A DNA stretch of 64,000 nt from positions 103,703 to 167,702 of the forward strand of contig RQTK01000905.1 in NCBI GenBank assembly GCA_003991915.1, in the 5' to 3' direction. This stretch comes from Elysia chlorotica (taxonomy: Eukaryota > Mollusca > Gastropoda > Plakobranchidae). The notes below the pieces were generated by a model. The model worked only from the letters and a program-made list of their open reading frames with translations, did not search any database and had not been told where the DNA came from. Shown piece by piece: positions 1-14,200 of the stretch. Position 1 is the first letter of the stretch, and each line of letters starts with the position of its first letter. A program made the translations under genes and the position numbers.

Positions 1-1319
1 GACGTGTATATGATAATTCCGTAACCCAGCGGAATATCTTTTATCGCGATACATGTATCATGAAACAACGCTGTTCAATAAAAGAAATTACTGACTTTGG
101 TGATAAGCATTCGGTGCGCTGACCGCCATCACACACGGAATCCATAAGCATTTACCACTAACCAGCTCATAAAGGTTACATCTCAGTGATGCCAGATAAC
201 ACCTAGGACTAGATTGGTGGCCAATACTAACTATTTTGCCTCAAAAGTCAGTAGACTCATTAAAAAAAAGCTTGAACTTTTATGAAAACTCGCCAGCTTA
301 GTTAAAAAATTTTGAGGTCAAGATCTTTAATAAACAAACGATGGAAGCCTCACCTATGATCTACGCCACTTTCTGGTCTCAATAATTATGTCTACTCGTT
401 CTGTCCTCTCATTTCTGACTCTCTGAGCCTTTTTCCTTTTGTATGACTGTAGTGTCGTCTTGTCCGTCTACCGCTTTTCCAATTTCGTGGGCTACATGTG
501 TAAAAGTTTTAAATTACTCAACAGAGAGCATGTTTCAAATATTCAGGGGATGCAGATCAATGAATTTATTGAAAAAAAATACTCGAACAGTTATCTAAAA
601 TATTCACTAGATTTGGGCTTTTTTTTTTTTTCAAAACCACTCACAAGATCACTAGATTTGTCGAATCTGTTGAAAGATCACTAGCGCTGGCATCGTAGTA
701 ACTTGTCACCTCTACGCAAAGAAGATTCAAAAGTCCACCATAAATGATAAATAGATTTCACTTTCGATTTCGAAACGAAAGTAAACTACCCCGGGGTATT
801 CTAGTTTTACCTGGGATGCTTAATTTTGCCGAGATGTGAGATATAATTTGATTTTTGACGCAATTGAATAACAGTATGTATAATTCTACTAATCTGGATT
901 CTCTAGATCTAGTAAAGTACGTAGCGGTAACTCATGACTCCACGCTAGCCTTATTATTCTCATATTCTAATGAGTTGTAAGCTATATAGATCGTGATATT
1001 TGTTTGAGGGTTTGTTTCTGAGATTTGGCAGTGTATAATTTATGTGCAACTGTCATGCTCAATACTTAATGCTTTCACGGATAATGTTTATTTGATTGTA
1101 GTAAATTTCTGATTAGTGAATCAGTCATGGGTAATTTTGTCCCAAATCTGATGCCTAGTTAAAGTGGTGGGTAGTTTGAATCATCAATTTGTTTAAAGAC
1201 ATTGAAAGCTTTGTCACTTGCATCATTAATGAAACACATTAGAACTAACAACCATGTGTCTCACACTTTCTTTTCACAGTACTGATTTTATGATGGAGTT
1301 TTAAATCTAATACAAGAAG
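1..1319. other. Upstream flank and 5'UTR of the TFIIIC220 gene
   Basis: This AT-rich stretch has no open frame that looks like protein. A polypyrimidine tract followed by AG at 1278-1279 looks like a splice acceptor, so the 5'UTR may be spliced and the first coding exon may begin at 1280. Between that AG and the start codon is a five-codon upstream ORF (1290-1304, two ATGs then a stop) that could dampen translation. No TATA box or initiator could be assigned, and the transcription start is not determined. Confidence 0.4.
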
Positions 1320-4300
1320 ATGGATTTTCCTGGAATCATAGAAGAGATTGCACTGGAGGGCCTTGAAGGTGAATCTTATAGTATTATGGGAGGATTTGTT
1401 TTGAGATACAATTCAATCCAAATGTATAGATCTATGTATTTACCATTTTTGGACAACAAAAGTGAACGTGAAGTATCATGTTCTGTTCGAATTATGGCAT
1501 TGTTTATGATTTCCAGAGTTTTTAGATCATAAGATGTGTGTATGTTTAACTAACTAGAGAACAGTCATGCATGTGTTAAAATACTCACTGAAACTCAACC
1601 AAAGGAGAATGACATCCTATATTGAGCGAGTTAAGGATGGGCAAATGTTTCTGTTGAGTTATTTTTCTCAAATACTCCATGCAAACAGCGACTTATAAAT
1701 TCAAATTAAGCCACCTAAAATTAAAAAAAAAAAAAGGATTCCTATTCACACTCAAACACTTTTAGCCCTCATATTTGTCACAGACAAGTTCTCTCATTTC
1801 ACAAGTATCAATAATTTCGGAACCATTTATGTGTGATTAAATTTAGATGTATTTGTAACCAGAAGAAACTAAAGAACCGTAGTGTTTGATTTCCCTTTTC
1901 TTATCTCACATTTTCTTTTTTTTGTATTCTTTTTACTTTACCAGGCATAACTATCGAAGCATTGTGGAAGCGTTTGGAGAATAGACCTGGGTTTTCGGAA
2001 CAACCATTAGATGCTGACAGCCAGCGGTACATCTGGAGCCTCTTGATCAGGCACAGTGCGCTGCAGTTCTTCGTTTTGCCTGAGCCAAGGCCAGAGCTGG
2101 TCATCTTCCGGTACAATGACTGCGTGACTAAAGGCAGCCTGAAATGTACCCTGCCAGTAAGTGATTATATGCAGTGGTGCCAATGTCGTGGAAATACATG
2201 GATTCTCAGTAAAAGAAGAAGGCTGATCAGAGCTCATTAAAGATCTGTCAAAGACTTATATTTTATCACTCACTAGGCCATGCTGTTTTAGGCAAAAAGG
2301 TTCGGCAAAAAAAAAAAAAAAATTATGGTCCAGTTGGCATGACTGAGTTTGTCATAGAAGATCTGTAGACTTGGTGATCAGTTTTTCTTTTTACGTGAGT
2401 TGAATTTTGTGCACACATTTTGTACTCATTACTCTGAGATTAACAATTATAGTGGACTGGATTGCATTTAGATGCATATATACTAAGTTCTCAGTCTTAG
2501 TCGATATATTACATTTGGAAAAAAGCAAAATTTGTCTGAACACTTAAGCGGTGCTGTTTACACTGTGGGTTTGATTGTCTGTTTGTCTGTATAAGGAAGA
2601 AGGTCAGACTAATGCATAATATTTTTATTAACAATCCTTTCAGGATATTCACTAAACCTATGATTTTACTTAGCCAGCTCATGTTTTTTTTTGTTTGCTC
2701 CTTAAATAATAGGAAGAGGTTTGTGAGGACATTTATTCACGGACTATGGTGGCCAAGAATGGGGTCATGGGCTGCTGTGATCATTTTGACACCAGGGAAG
2801 ACATCACGGAGGAAATCCGTGGACATGGACCGGGAGGTGGCGTTTCTCTGGAATACGCCATGCACAGGTTTGTATGAGGAGAGGGTGTGATTCTGCTGTG
2901 CAAGACGCTATACAGAGGTTTGTATAAGGAATGGGTGTAATTCTGCTGTGCGAATGAAAAGCAACCAATTTCCTCTCTTTTTATATTTAAAAAAAAAATA
3001 CCGAAAACTTCATCACAGGCATCATAATCTTGTAAGTAATACCTTTTCCCTGATTTATTGACAGTTCTTATATTCCCATGTGCTCAGTAGCAGAAAATCA
3101 TTTCTGAACTGCTAATAATGGCAAAGTTAAAGAGCTATACCTTCTCATCCACAGAAAGACTGTGAACAAAGCAATGTTTACTTATAGAAACAAAAGATTT
3201 TCTGGCAATGGATGAGGGTTTATAGAAAAAAAATGACATTTTAACCAAAATATGAACTAAGACTTCCTCTATGAAGATGTTTTAATTGATAATTTACGTC
3301 TTACTTTAAATGGGTAGTACTATGTACATGCTTCTACATGCTAATATTTCTGGTTTGGCAAGGCCAAGAGGAAGGCAGAAAGTGAATGTTTAAAGTTTAA
3401 GGGAAAAAATGATTTTTAGGAGAGATCTGAGTGAAAATTTGCTTTTAATTCTTTCACCTTTACCATGTTAACTAGCTAATCCTGGGCATTTCATATTACA
3501 AAAATGTTTTTGATTTGATTGAGTTTGGTATTTTCAGCTATTTGCAGTACCCGTCATATTTCTATTTGTAGAGAAAAAGCACCAGTTTGTTTTGCTACTC
3601 ATAGAGAAAATGTCTCAATGTCTCTTGTGTATAGGTGGGGTCAAACTTTGGTCATTGTAGCCAGCCAGAGATGCCGAGATATGATCCTTCTGCAGTCCTG
3701 CGACAAACCGGTCCACATAGAGTTTTACTCCTTCCTCGAGTTGATCGGCAGGTCAGTTTTATTTCGTTGCTGTTCTATTGCTTTTGTACTGAACATGCTT
3801 TACAACCTTTTATCTTTTACTTCAGTTTGATATTGTTATCCAATAGTCCTAAAATAAGGGTTTCCTCAAATTTGAAGGGTTGAATAATATAAGAACTTGT
3901 ATTGTTTGGTTTTTCATTAGCATAAAAGTTATTTTTATAAAGGCAGATATGATTAAACCTGTGTTAAAAGTGGGTATTAGTTTTATCTTTCTAAGGTTTT
4001 TGAAAAATCGTATACTGAAACAAAGCTTTTTTTCAAGCAGACTTGAGTCACCAGAGGGCTGCGGATTGAACCGCAGACCTCCTAATTGTCAGTCTGGCGC
4101 TTTACCTGTTTTCCTGATTATTATCACCACACTGAGATAATGTGACATGTTTGAATTATTTGCTTCTGCGTCTTTTACATTGTACATGAGTAACATTGTA
4201 GTAAGCTCAGTTCTTTTTTTTTCTTCCCTGTATTGAATAAAACATATGTAAACACAGTGCTATTCAAATATCAGCGTAAAGATTAACAAACTCTGTATGA

Positions 4301-5202
4301 CAACAGATCCAGATACGACGGAGAGGTTACATTTTGCAGGAACAGGCGGGGCCTCTGCAACCCACTGGACAAAAACTTTTCAAGCCCCACAAACACATTC
4401 TCTAGATTGGACGCCTTGATAAGTCTGGGACTAGTCACAAAACAAGTAAGCTGCAACGCACAGTCTCTAGATATTATATGCCTTGTAAGACAGAAGTTTC
4501 TTTTATTCTTTTTCTTTCTGTCAACAAAAATGTTACTCAAATTTTTTGGTTATCGTGAATCACCACTGAAAGTCTATGCTGTCTTTGGTCTGAACGAATC
4601 GTAGCCCTCTCCTTGTTCAAACCCTCCTAGGTTCACAAAACAGATCCTTTACGGCAACAGGGACCCGTAGTGGGACACTCAGTGTTTGACGTGTCATATT
4701 GCACTGACATGAATCCAACTAGTAGGTGACAAGACACTTTCATCTGACCAGGAGTTACTTTGCTCTACCGACTGAGCTACTCTGGTCACCGATCGCTCTG
4801 TAAATATTTACCCCAGACTTCCACTGGCCGAGGTCCAATTGTCTTCCAAGAAATAAATAAAAAAACACTGTCATGTTTCATTTTTTCTATTCCTTTTTTT
4901 TTTCACACATTTCTCACTTTCACATTATTTTGATTGATAAAAATTAAAATCAGGTCTTGAAGTGTGAAGAAACAAGAACAAAAAATCAGTTTCATTATCT
5001 TTACTTCTCTCTCATCCCTCAGGTTTTTATAATGACGTATCAAAAACCTCACTGGGTAAACCAAGTTGTTCGTCTGTTCCACTTAAAAAGATTCTACACG
5101 GCATCACAGGCAAACTACACAGCGCTCCTGACATCCCTGACGGCCCACCTCTCAAACGCACCGGACAAAACAGCGCCCTTTTACAACATTTTGAAAGAAT
5201 TG
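1320..5202 (+). CDS. GTF3C1: GTF3C1 exons 1-6: N-terminus and B-block winged-helix region
   Basis: Exons 1-6 sum to 852 nt (284 codons, ending in phase 0). Exon 1 ends after one base of a Gly codon, and exon 2 completes it to give GITIEALWKRLE, the family N-terminal helix. Exon 3 has the CRYF-like segment (GVMGCCDHFDTREDITEEIR). Exon 4 carries RWGQTLVIVASQ, nearly the vertebrate RWGKKLIIVASQ. Exons 4-6 then cover the B-block-binding winged helix: FLELIGRSRYDGEVTF, then DALISLGLVTKQ, then a Leu/Phe-rich helix. This is the part of the family known to contact B-box DNA. Exon 6 opens after a clean ctcatccctcag acceptor. The main oddity is a 50-bp tandem copy across the exon 3 donor (see the repeat at 2853-2951). 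Confidence 0.92.
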
Positions 5203-8200
5203 GTGAGATTGGGGTTTTCCCTTAAATGCCTTGAAATTTTTTAAGGTTGAATAATTCACCCCTTATTTCCGAAAATCAACAGCGGTTAAAAAAAAGTTTT
5301 TTTTTTGTGTCAACAATTCGAATATCTGACAATAATTTTTATTATTTGCTGCCGTGTACCTCTGTCTCATCTGTGCTCTAGCTAAACAGTGGAAGACCTT
5401 ATTAAAGCAGACCCACATATAAGAATCTGAGACCTTCTGATTAGAAACTCTATGTCCTACCAATTGAATTACCTCAACCTCCACTTGAGAGTTTTTAGAC
5501 TTGCGTGAATCGAAGTTGAATGGCCCTTGACGAAATTGTTTGCGGCTGCTGCAGATTTCTTAAGATCGAACTAAACTGTACACTAGAATTTGTATTTCTT
5601 CAACCCTTTTTTAAAATCTGTAACATTTCTTTGCAATAGCTGTGACATGTAAAGCATTAAAAACAAAACGTAAAACATTTTTCACTTTTCGTGTGCCTGT
5701 TTTTATTTCAGGATATAAAACCAGAGCTTTTCTACAAAGCTAGCAAGCGAGCAGGAAATTACTTTTCAGTGAGCAACGTGACGAGGCGCTCATACTTTAA
5801 AGATGATTCTGCAGCTGATAAAGACAACGCTGAACACGAGAGATCCATCATTGGGTTGGTTGCTTTGACGAACTATATATAAAAATCATCGCTGTTATGA
5901 TAGAAAAATATTGTGAAATTAGCACCTTTTTTTTGCATCCAATACTGCTTTTAACAAATTTATATTTTAACATTGTAGCATTTTCTATAAGGCCTGCTTT
6001 CAAATAAAAGAAATCTTCATTCATTTCACGAAAGACTGCACAAGGTTATTTATTTAGTAAATATAAATTTTTATCACTTTTATAACCACTCATGCTGTTT
6101 TCATTGTCATGTCAAATCAAGTATTCGTTCTTTATGTTCTAACATATTTTTCTACTGGCTTAATTTGCCAGGACTTCCTCTGAGAATCGTGTGAAGCTGG
6201 TGACTCTCCTGAGAGCTTTTCGTAGTTCAGAGCATTTGGAAGAGGATGAGGACAAGGAGGAGAGCATCATGGAGGATGATAACGAGGAAACGCCAGTTGC
6301 AGTGGAGGAAACTGTGGATAGCAGCAACTCTGCTCTCTCACACAGCATCGGTAAGCAAAGCTTTTCTTCTTTGTTTATCCATTTACATTAAATTTTGTTG
6401 ATTGATTCATTTATTTGCATCAACAGCAACCTACTAAGCTATCTTGAGGATATGCTCGAAGACTGCCAGTTGTAAAAAATATAGGTATAAGACTCATCAT
6501 CAATCTTTGGCAAAACTAGGAGCTGTGAAACTAATCATATATAACATTTTTATGTTACAAAAAAAATTTTGCATTGATGTTTTGTTTTGGGGGGAAGAAA
6601 TTTTATAATTATCAGAGACATGGCTTTTGAAAATGTATGTCTAACCCATGATTAAATCAATTTTTTTTCTTTTTTGGTTTAGTCAGGATTATCTAACTTT
6701 AAGTATTTTCAGTTACTCTGACAAAGTCAAAATTGGTAATTTTGCACAAAGTTTCTGCCAGTGGATCTGTGGCAAGAGTAACAGTACTTAGAGCGGCTGT
6801 GAGCGACCAAATGGATGCATTCAGTTAAAGAAAAAAGGGAAGTATGTCTAACCTGTTCTGAGACCCTGGGATGACTTAAAATGGCAGACTAGGTGCATGA
6901 ATGCAAATAACTAATGTCTAACGTGTAACCTTGTTTGTTCTCCGACAGGCCTCCCCTCGGTAGACGACTCGATCCTACACCAGGTTGTGGCCCTGATTCA
7001 AGCGAAGGGCGAATGGGGTATCAATCCAAGCATTGTAAGCCCCAAACATGACTGTTTAAACCCTCTCTTAGTTCTGGAGTGAAATGAGAAATTTAAAAGC
7101 TCAGTCCAGCTATTACTGCAAAAAGTTTTGAAAATCATTAGCATCTTTAACAATATTTCCAACTTAGGAAAGCGAAATGGATTTAAGGATTACTCAAATT
7201 GCCAACCAGCAGTTCTTTAAAAATTTTGTCTTTATGCTTGTTCTTTTCACTTCGTAGTTCTTAAGTGATATATAATATATAATTTAAAAGGTAAATATCA
7301 GACTCACAAATCTGTGTATTTTGATTTTCCATGCTTATATTTTGTTTTCTAAGTTTTTGTGAAAAAATTTTTTACAGATAAAGAAAAAATTGAATCTGGA
7401 ACGCACCCACATGAAATACATTGAGAAGGAACTAAGAGCCTTGAAAGTTTTTCATACTGTAAAAAGATTCCTGGGCAAGCAAAGAGCTGAAATGTGAGTT
7501 CACGATTTCCACAATTTCTTTCTCACCCATTCCCAATGTTTTCTTGTTGCCTTGTCACATTCTGTTACATTAGCATTTCCAATATTGATCTTTTTAAAAT
7601 GGCATAAATTGCTTGAATTTTATACCATGATGTTGTTATTTAGTTTCATTTTTAGATAGGAACAGAAAGAATTCATTTAGATTCAAATTAAAAAAAAAAA
7701 GAAATGTTGTCTTTCTTACTAAGATGGGACAGTTGGATCATAAAAGATTAAAACGCAATGAAGAATTTAATAGTCATGTGTAGTTTCTTTTCTTGAAATA
7801 TGCAACTTACTTATATTACTGCCCAAAAATTCTGGACTCTACTCAATCACCCACAACAGAGTGCTTCACGAAGTCTTGAATTAAAAGGTGGAAAACTTTC
7901 TTCTGAAATCATGGCATCACCAGCATGGTATAATAAATCTCTATAGGAAAACCAAACACACCCGCCTTTTGTCGTTCATGTCATGTTTAAACTTCCTCAT
8001 AAATCGAAATAAAAGTGGCACGTGTCTGAACACAATCAGTCTAAAACAGAGAGGGGTGGCATGGATTTATCCGGACATCGACAGGTCGGCCACCGTTATA
8101 AATGACGCTGCCGACTTTTAGCAGGCAATCAGTTAGGGTGAGTGTGGCTGCGCTGGGGTTAAAGTCGTATGATGGATAAGGTCACTGGACAGAAGATTTT

Positions 8201-11200
8201 ATGGAAGACCAGGCCTTAGAGCCATGAAGTGCAGATCTCATTGGAAGAACACTGTTTAGGGTGCAAATGGATTTTCAGATGAAATTTGTCTTTTTTTAAA
8301 TTGATTAAATTCTTTTTGTAGGTGAGGTAATAAAATGAGTAATATATGTAAATCAAATTATTTGGATAAGAGAAAACTTCAAGTCCCTTAATGTGGTTGG
8401 ATCACGAGTGATGAAGAAATTATATTGAACACCTTTACTTTTTAATGCCTGTTTTCGATAGGTGGGTGCTAACTGATCCTGCCAAGAAGGAACAAGAAAA
8501 GACACAGACAGAGGACGACAGAGAAAATTCAGAGCAGGAGAAGCAGAGCGACATGTCCCTAGTAGAGGCGGATGCTCCAGGCGAAGGTTTGTGCTGGCTC
8601 AAACTCCATTTTTCCAGGCATCATGCAACTTTCTAGACTTTTTAAACAAATTTAAACTAAGAAATTTTTAATTTATAAGTCTGTAATCAAAAAGCGTGAT
8701 GAAAAAAAATTGTAATGTTAATTTTCCATTTAACCTTTCTGTCGAGATGTAGGCTTTGCCATGAGACAATTCTGGCTACTGCCCTGAGCCTACTTTTAGG
8801 CTGTAGCGCCTGATACCAGCGCTGCAGGACTACCATATCAAGGAATACTTGAGGCCGACCTTCAGACGTCATCTAGTCACAATAAACCTTGTCTTATTTA
8901 CTTATGTGCGAGTGTTCCTATTCCAAAAATATCAACCAGTGAAAAGTGCAACTATCCAAGTCTTATGTGCTTCATCAGTCTATATTGTAGATTCAGTGGC
9001 ATCAAAAAGTCTTGCCACCCAAAGAGAGCATGATTCATACCATTAGAACACTCACTATTGAGTCAGGTGTGAAGTTGAGGACATGAAAAAAATTCAATAA
9101 ATCTATGTGTCTGGGTTTATTTATTACAGCAGGCTCTCTCCTGATGTGTTTTATATAAATATTTACTGTCATTTTGGTTTTTGCTTGGAGCTGGTACATA
9201 ATTGCAGGTGTGGTTTATTACAGCTTTTTTTTGTTTGTTTTTAGCATGGAGCATCACCCCAGAAGAGGAAGCAGAGCTGGATGCAACGCTTGAAAAGATC
9301 AAAGTGACTTGCACAATCGAAAGAACAGAATCGCCTGCATCCACATCAGAGAAGGGTAAATATCAACATGCCTAAAGTTTCTAATTCAGGCTCTATTTTT
9401 ACTTAATGGTTCAATTATTATCTGCAGAGGACATTGATTTTTGAGAGCACAATAAAAAAGTGTCAATAGTGAAAAAAAGCCTTCGGGTAACATACTGCAT
9501 TTTGTGCCATAAATTTATTCAATAATAAAAAAAAAAAAAGTCAAAATCACATCACCAACATCAAAATTATTCAAATGATTTTCAAGGCATGAATCAGAAT
9601 CCTCTTATTTTGTTTTGGAATATCGTTTTATTTGTCATAATGATAATTGCAGGCACATTATATCGGGTTAACCTCATCAGCATTTAAATGATTTATAGCA
9701 TAGTGGCGTGCATTCCCGATGCTTTCTTGGCATGGTTAATCACCATCCCAGCCATTTGTAATAGCAATCTATTTTTAGATGTTTAGACCAGGTGTTTTCT
9801 GCCTAGTCTCTATGATTGTTAGATTGTTAGACTGGTTGTTTAAGTACTGCTTTATATTTCTAGTTAACATATATCCAGAACACAAAAAAAATTACTGGGT
9901 TATTTTTCAAGTTGGTGTTTTTATCTTAGATCTCGATTTGACAGAATTTCTCAAGTTTTTCTGTGAGATTTTTATATTTTGTATGCAATTTCAGACGACC
10001 CTGTGAAAGCTGCGAGGAAGAGACTGATACTGCACAAACTGAAAAACAAGAGGGTCTACTCCAGCAGATCTAACATTTTTCAGGTAGTGTTTCATCACTG
10101 AGCACAGTAGCACAACAGCATAGCTCATTTTTTCTAGTTTAAAGATAATTGTAAAAAAAAAAAAGATTTGTTTCTGTGTAACAGGTAGTAATACAAACGC
10201 TTCCATTGTTTTTTGTATTTGATTAAAACAATGCACATTTCATCCTGATAGTCTAGTGACAGTTTGCCCGGTGCTTTAAAACTACTTGGTGAAAGTTGGC
10301 ATGAAAAAATTTTGAGATTAAAGCCTATGAGAGCTATTTTTGCTTTAAGGTTTTTTTTTTTTTACATTTAGATTGATATCTTTGGTTCAATTGAGATATT
10401 CTAATGAAACAAAATGTTGTCACTGTGATACCATTTTGGCATAAGCCATTTTCGCTACTTTTGATATTATCAATAAAACGGTTTTATTTCCTTGTTTCTG
10501 CTTGATATTGGAGACAAGTTTCTAATATGATAAAGCAAAAATCGAAGCGCATTTTTAATCTGCAATTTTAGTTTAATAGGTCCCATTTCGACATTACGAT
10601 ATATCACTTGCATTTTGACATACGTCTCATACGTCTGATGACTTATAATTGATGTGTTCTATTCAACAATAAATGTGGAAATCCAGAGCTAAAAGTGGGA
10701 GGTGGGAAGTTTGATAGACTAATCCTGTAGCACCACACATTTGAAGTCTTTCTTGTTCTGGTATGATTGAAATACATAGATTTAACAGCCTCTCAGTAGA
10801 TTCAACAGCCTTTCAGTTTCGTGTAGTTACAAAAAAGCCTTGAAAACTCCTGAAATGTGCCATTATTCTTACGTTTTGATACAGGAAGTTTCAGTGATTG
10901 AAAAAGAAAAAGGCTGGAAAATGAAAGTCTGCCGTAAGAGTGTGGCGAGGATCATAGACAGTCTGTTCCTGGAGGGTCGGCTGGAGTACTTGAACGTGCA
11001 ACTTTGTGAGAAGGAGGATGTGGTAAGCCCTGACATACGCAGGTTGGGTTGGGTTGGGTTGTTTTAACGTCCAACAGCAGCACTATATAGGCTATATTGT
11101 GGACGGGCCCCAAGACGGACATCTGACAATTTTATGTGCTGCCACACATGAGACAGGGCGGGGATACCATGACTCCTGTCTCAGCCGGTCACATTATACT

Positions 11201-14200
11201 GACACCAACTCAACCAGTAGGGAATGCAACAGCAGGGATGGGGCAGGAAACATTTCTCAGAGCTTGATGTTTCTAAGCGGCTTTGACAAAAAAATAATCT
11301 AGTATCATACATAGTCACCTTTATTGATAAATTAAATTTACAACGTTGTATATAGGTATGATAGTTTTGGAATGCAGTGCTCACTATAACCATTCTCTTA
11401 TCTGAATCCAGGGCAGTTTCTTTTATTTTTATCTCAATATCTGGTTAGCAAACTGATGAAACTTTGGTCTCCCAAGCGGAAAGTCTGCAGTTGGAAACCA
11501 ACGATCAGTCAAGCATTTATTTGTCTGATTTTTTCTCATACTTGTTGGGTCAGTGTCAGTATAATGGGATTGCTTTAGACAGGAATTCAGGTATCCCCGC
11601 TCTGCCTCTGTGTCAAATTTTCAGACTTTTGTTTTAAGACCTGTCCACAATATATCCTATAAAGTGCTGATGTGCAACCAACTCAACCTCAATATCTTAG
11701 TCATGTTTAAACAGAATGTTTTGATTTTATCAGGAAAATACAGCTTACAATTGACTCTTAATGTGATGTAACTGCTTATCATATCCCTCAATCCAGTTGA
11801 ATTTATGTTTTTTTGTGATGTTTCCCTACTGTGAGGTTCCATACTGGTGTGATGATGTAAAAAGAATGCAAACAGCAGAGGCAGGAGTCCTGTCTGCCTG
11901 CATAATGTATAGCCTACATATAAAATTAACCAGCAAGCAAACCACCGCAACCTAATGGCTGTTTTTTTGTATTTCTGTCCCCGCCAGAGTCGTCAGATGA
12001 TCATCTACCCAGGGGTCGGGCTCGCCGATCCGTTCATAAAGAAGGCGGTTGTGGAGCACGCCAATGCTGTTCTGAAATTCAAGGAAAATCGCCGAGGCTC
12101 GAAGAAAGGGGTATGTTTTCTCTCTATATGTGTAAAGTCAGAAATTTTATCTTTTTTGCATTGATTTTCAAACTTAAATTTGTGTTGTTTTATGAACTTT
12201 TTGAATTTTTAAAATATCCCCATAGTTTTTTTAAGCAATTTTTTAAAATTTCAACTTTACAGACTCAGGAGCTGAGAAAATCACCATAGTTTGTAACTCA
12301 AAACAATAAATCTTACAATTCTGTCCTTTTTGTCTGCCGACTACACATTATGTGTTTCAGGGATGCTTCGAAAATACTTATCTGTTAAATTAAAATATGT
12401 CTTTTTAATAAAACCATCTGTCTTTGTACCAAATCCCAAACATTTCAAACCAGATGTTACCTGTTTGACAGCGTGTAAATGAAATTGTGCAGTCAAATGA
12501 AATAGATCTATGGTAAAGTTAAGATTCCACCCCTGTAACTTGGGCTTATTTTTTCTTTACTTTCATTCAGCATATTTTCTCTGTGTTTTTAATGGGATAT
12601 TCTCTATGTGCTTTTACTGAGCATATTTTCTTGGTATTTTTGTTTACACATTTTTTCTCTGCACGTTCACTGAGCATATTTTCTTTGTATTTTTTTTACA
12701 CATCATATTTTCTCTGTATTTTTTTCACAGCAGTCTCGGAGCTGAGCAAACTTGGGCGTATTTTTTCTTTACTTTCATTCAGCATATTTTCTCTGTGTTT
12801 TTAATGGGATATTCTCTATGTGCTTTTACTGAGCATATTTTCTTGGTATTTTTGTTTACACATTTTTTCTCTGCACGTTCACTGAGCATATTTTCTTTGT
12901 ATTTTTTAATTTTCTCTGTATTTTTTTTACACAGCATATTTTCTCTGTATTTTTTTTACACATCATATTTTCTCTGTATTTTTTTTACACAGCATATTTT
13001 CTCTGTGTTTTTCCACCAGGGGTCACAAGCAGTCTCGGAACTGAGCAAGCCGGATGATCCCTTCTCAATTTACAGCGCAGTGGCCAACATGGGCCTCATA
13101 TCTGTCTTCAAGATACTCACCTCTGGATTGGAGGGTTTGGAAAGGAAGGGGGTGAGCAACAACAGTCGACCCACTTCACTTTAAAAAAACAACAACAACC
13201 AACTATCAACTTAATTAATAACCTGTACATTTTTGTAATAGTATTAAAAAAAATTTAATTCATGTGCACGACTTTATATTCTTACCATTGTTATGATTAT
13301 TTGTGTGTTTTTGAATTTGTCAAATTCATTCGTAGAATCTCCTAAAAAAAATAAAATAAAATTATAAATACCTTTGAGTGTAATTTGACTTAGTTCAAGG
13401 ACAAAAAAGAAAACATTTCTATTTTGACCAATACCCAATATAGTTATATTACTATATGAAGCTTAAATGCAGCAAAATTGTCTTTGATACAATTAGAACA
13501 TTTCCTTCTTCTTTTCCATACATACTTCTGCACACATTTTGATCCATACTGCTCTGTCTCATATTTTTTAAAGAGCAAATTTGGTTTTTAAGGAAAAGTC
13601 CATAAGCTTTCAACCGTCTATACTTCTTTGTTACCTACTCATCCACCCGCTCATTCACTCACTCATCCACTCATAACATGTGTTTATAAATATCAGGAGC
13701 ATGTGAAGAAATCGAAGACCAACATCAGTAAGATGGAGCGGACCAAGTCGATGCACGAGTACCTGCACTACGTCCTCTATGCCTACACTGGCTGCACTGA
13801 CGGAGTCCCGCAGAAACAGGATGTCCTGGAGGTAGGAGCTACATTCTCAGTGGAACGTACCCCGACTTCCATCCATCAAGTATCATGCTTTGTAGCGTTG
13901 GCCATCATGCCGCTCCACTCTTCCCGATCCTTCGCTGCTTTCAAAGTCTCCGTCACGTTCCCCTGTAGCCATTTTGTTAGTCAGTGCATTATCTTTTTGC
14001 TCATTGTTTTCCCCTGCTGCGCTTTTCTTCAATGATTTCAGTTGTCATAGATGTTCCAGCTTTTCTCTTCTCCTCATCACATGGCGAAAAAAGATTGGTT
14101 GGTGTCTACGAATTTGTTTATAAGTGATCTTTTTCATGTTGGCTCCCTGTAGACCTCTTTACTATCCACTGATTCTGAACATTCTTCTAAATGCACATTG

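Noticed and set aside
439..684. 81-residue frame upstream of GTF3C1
   Set aside because: AT-rich composition, homopolymer T run, and no splice, start or similarity support.
4046..4797. Possible tRNA genes on the minus strand
   Set aside because: Arms are mismatched and no acceptor stem can be closed; the 4655-4797 case runs into the SINE body.
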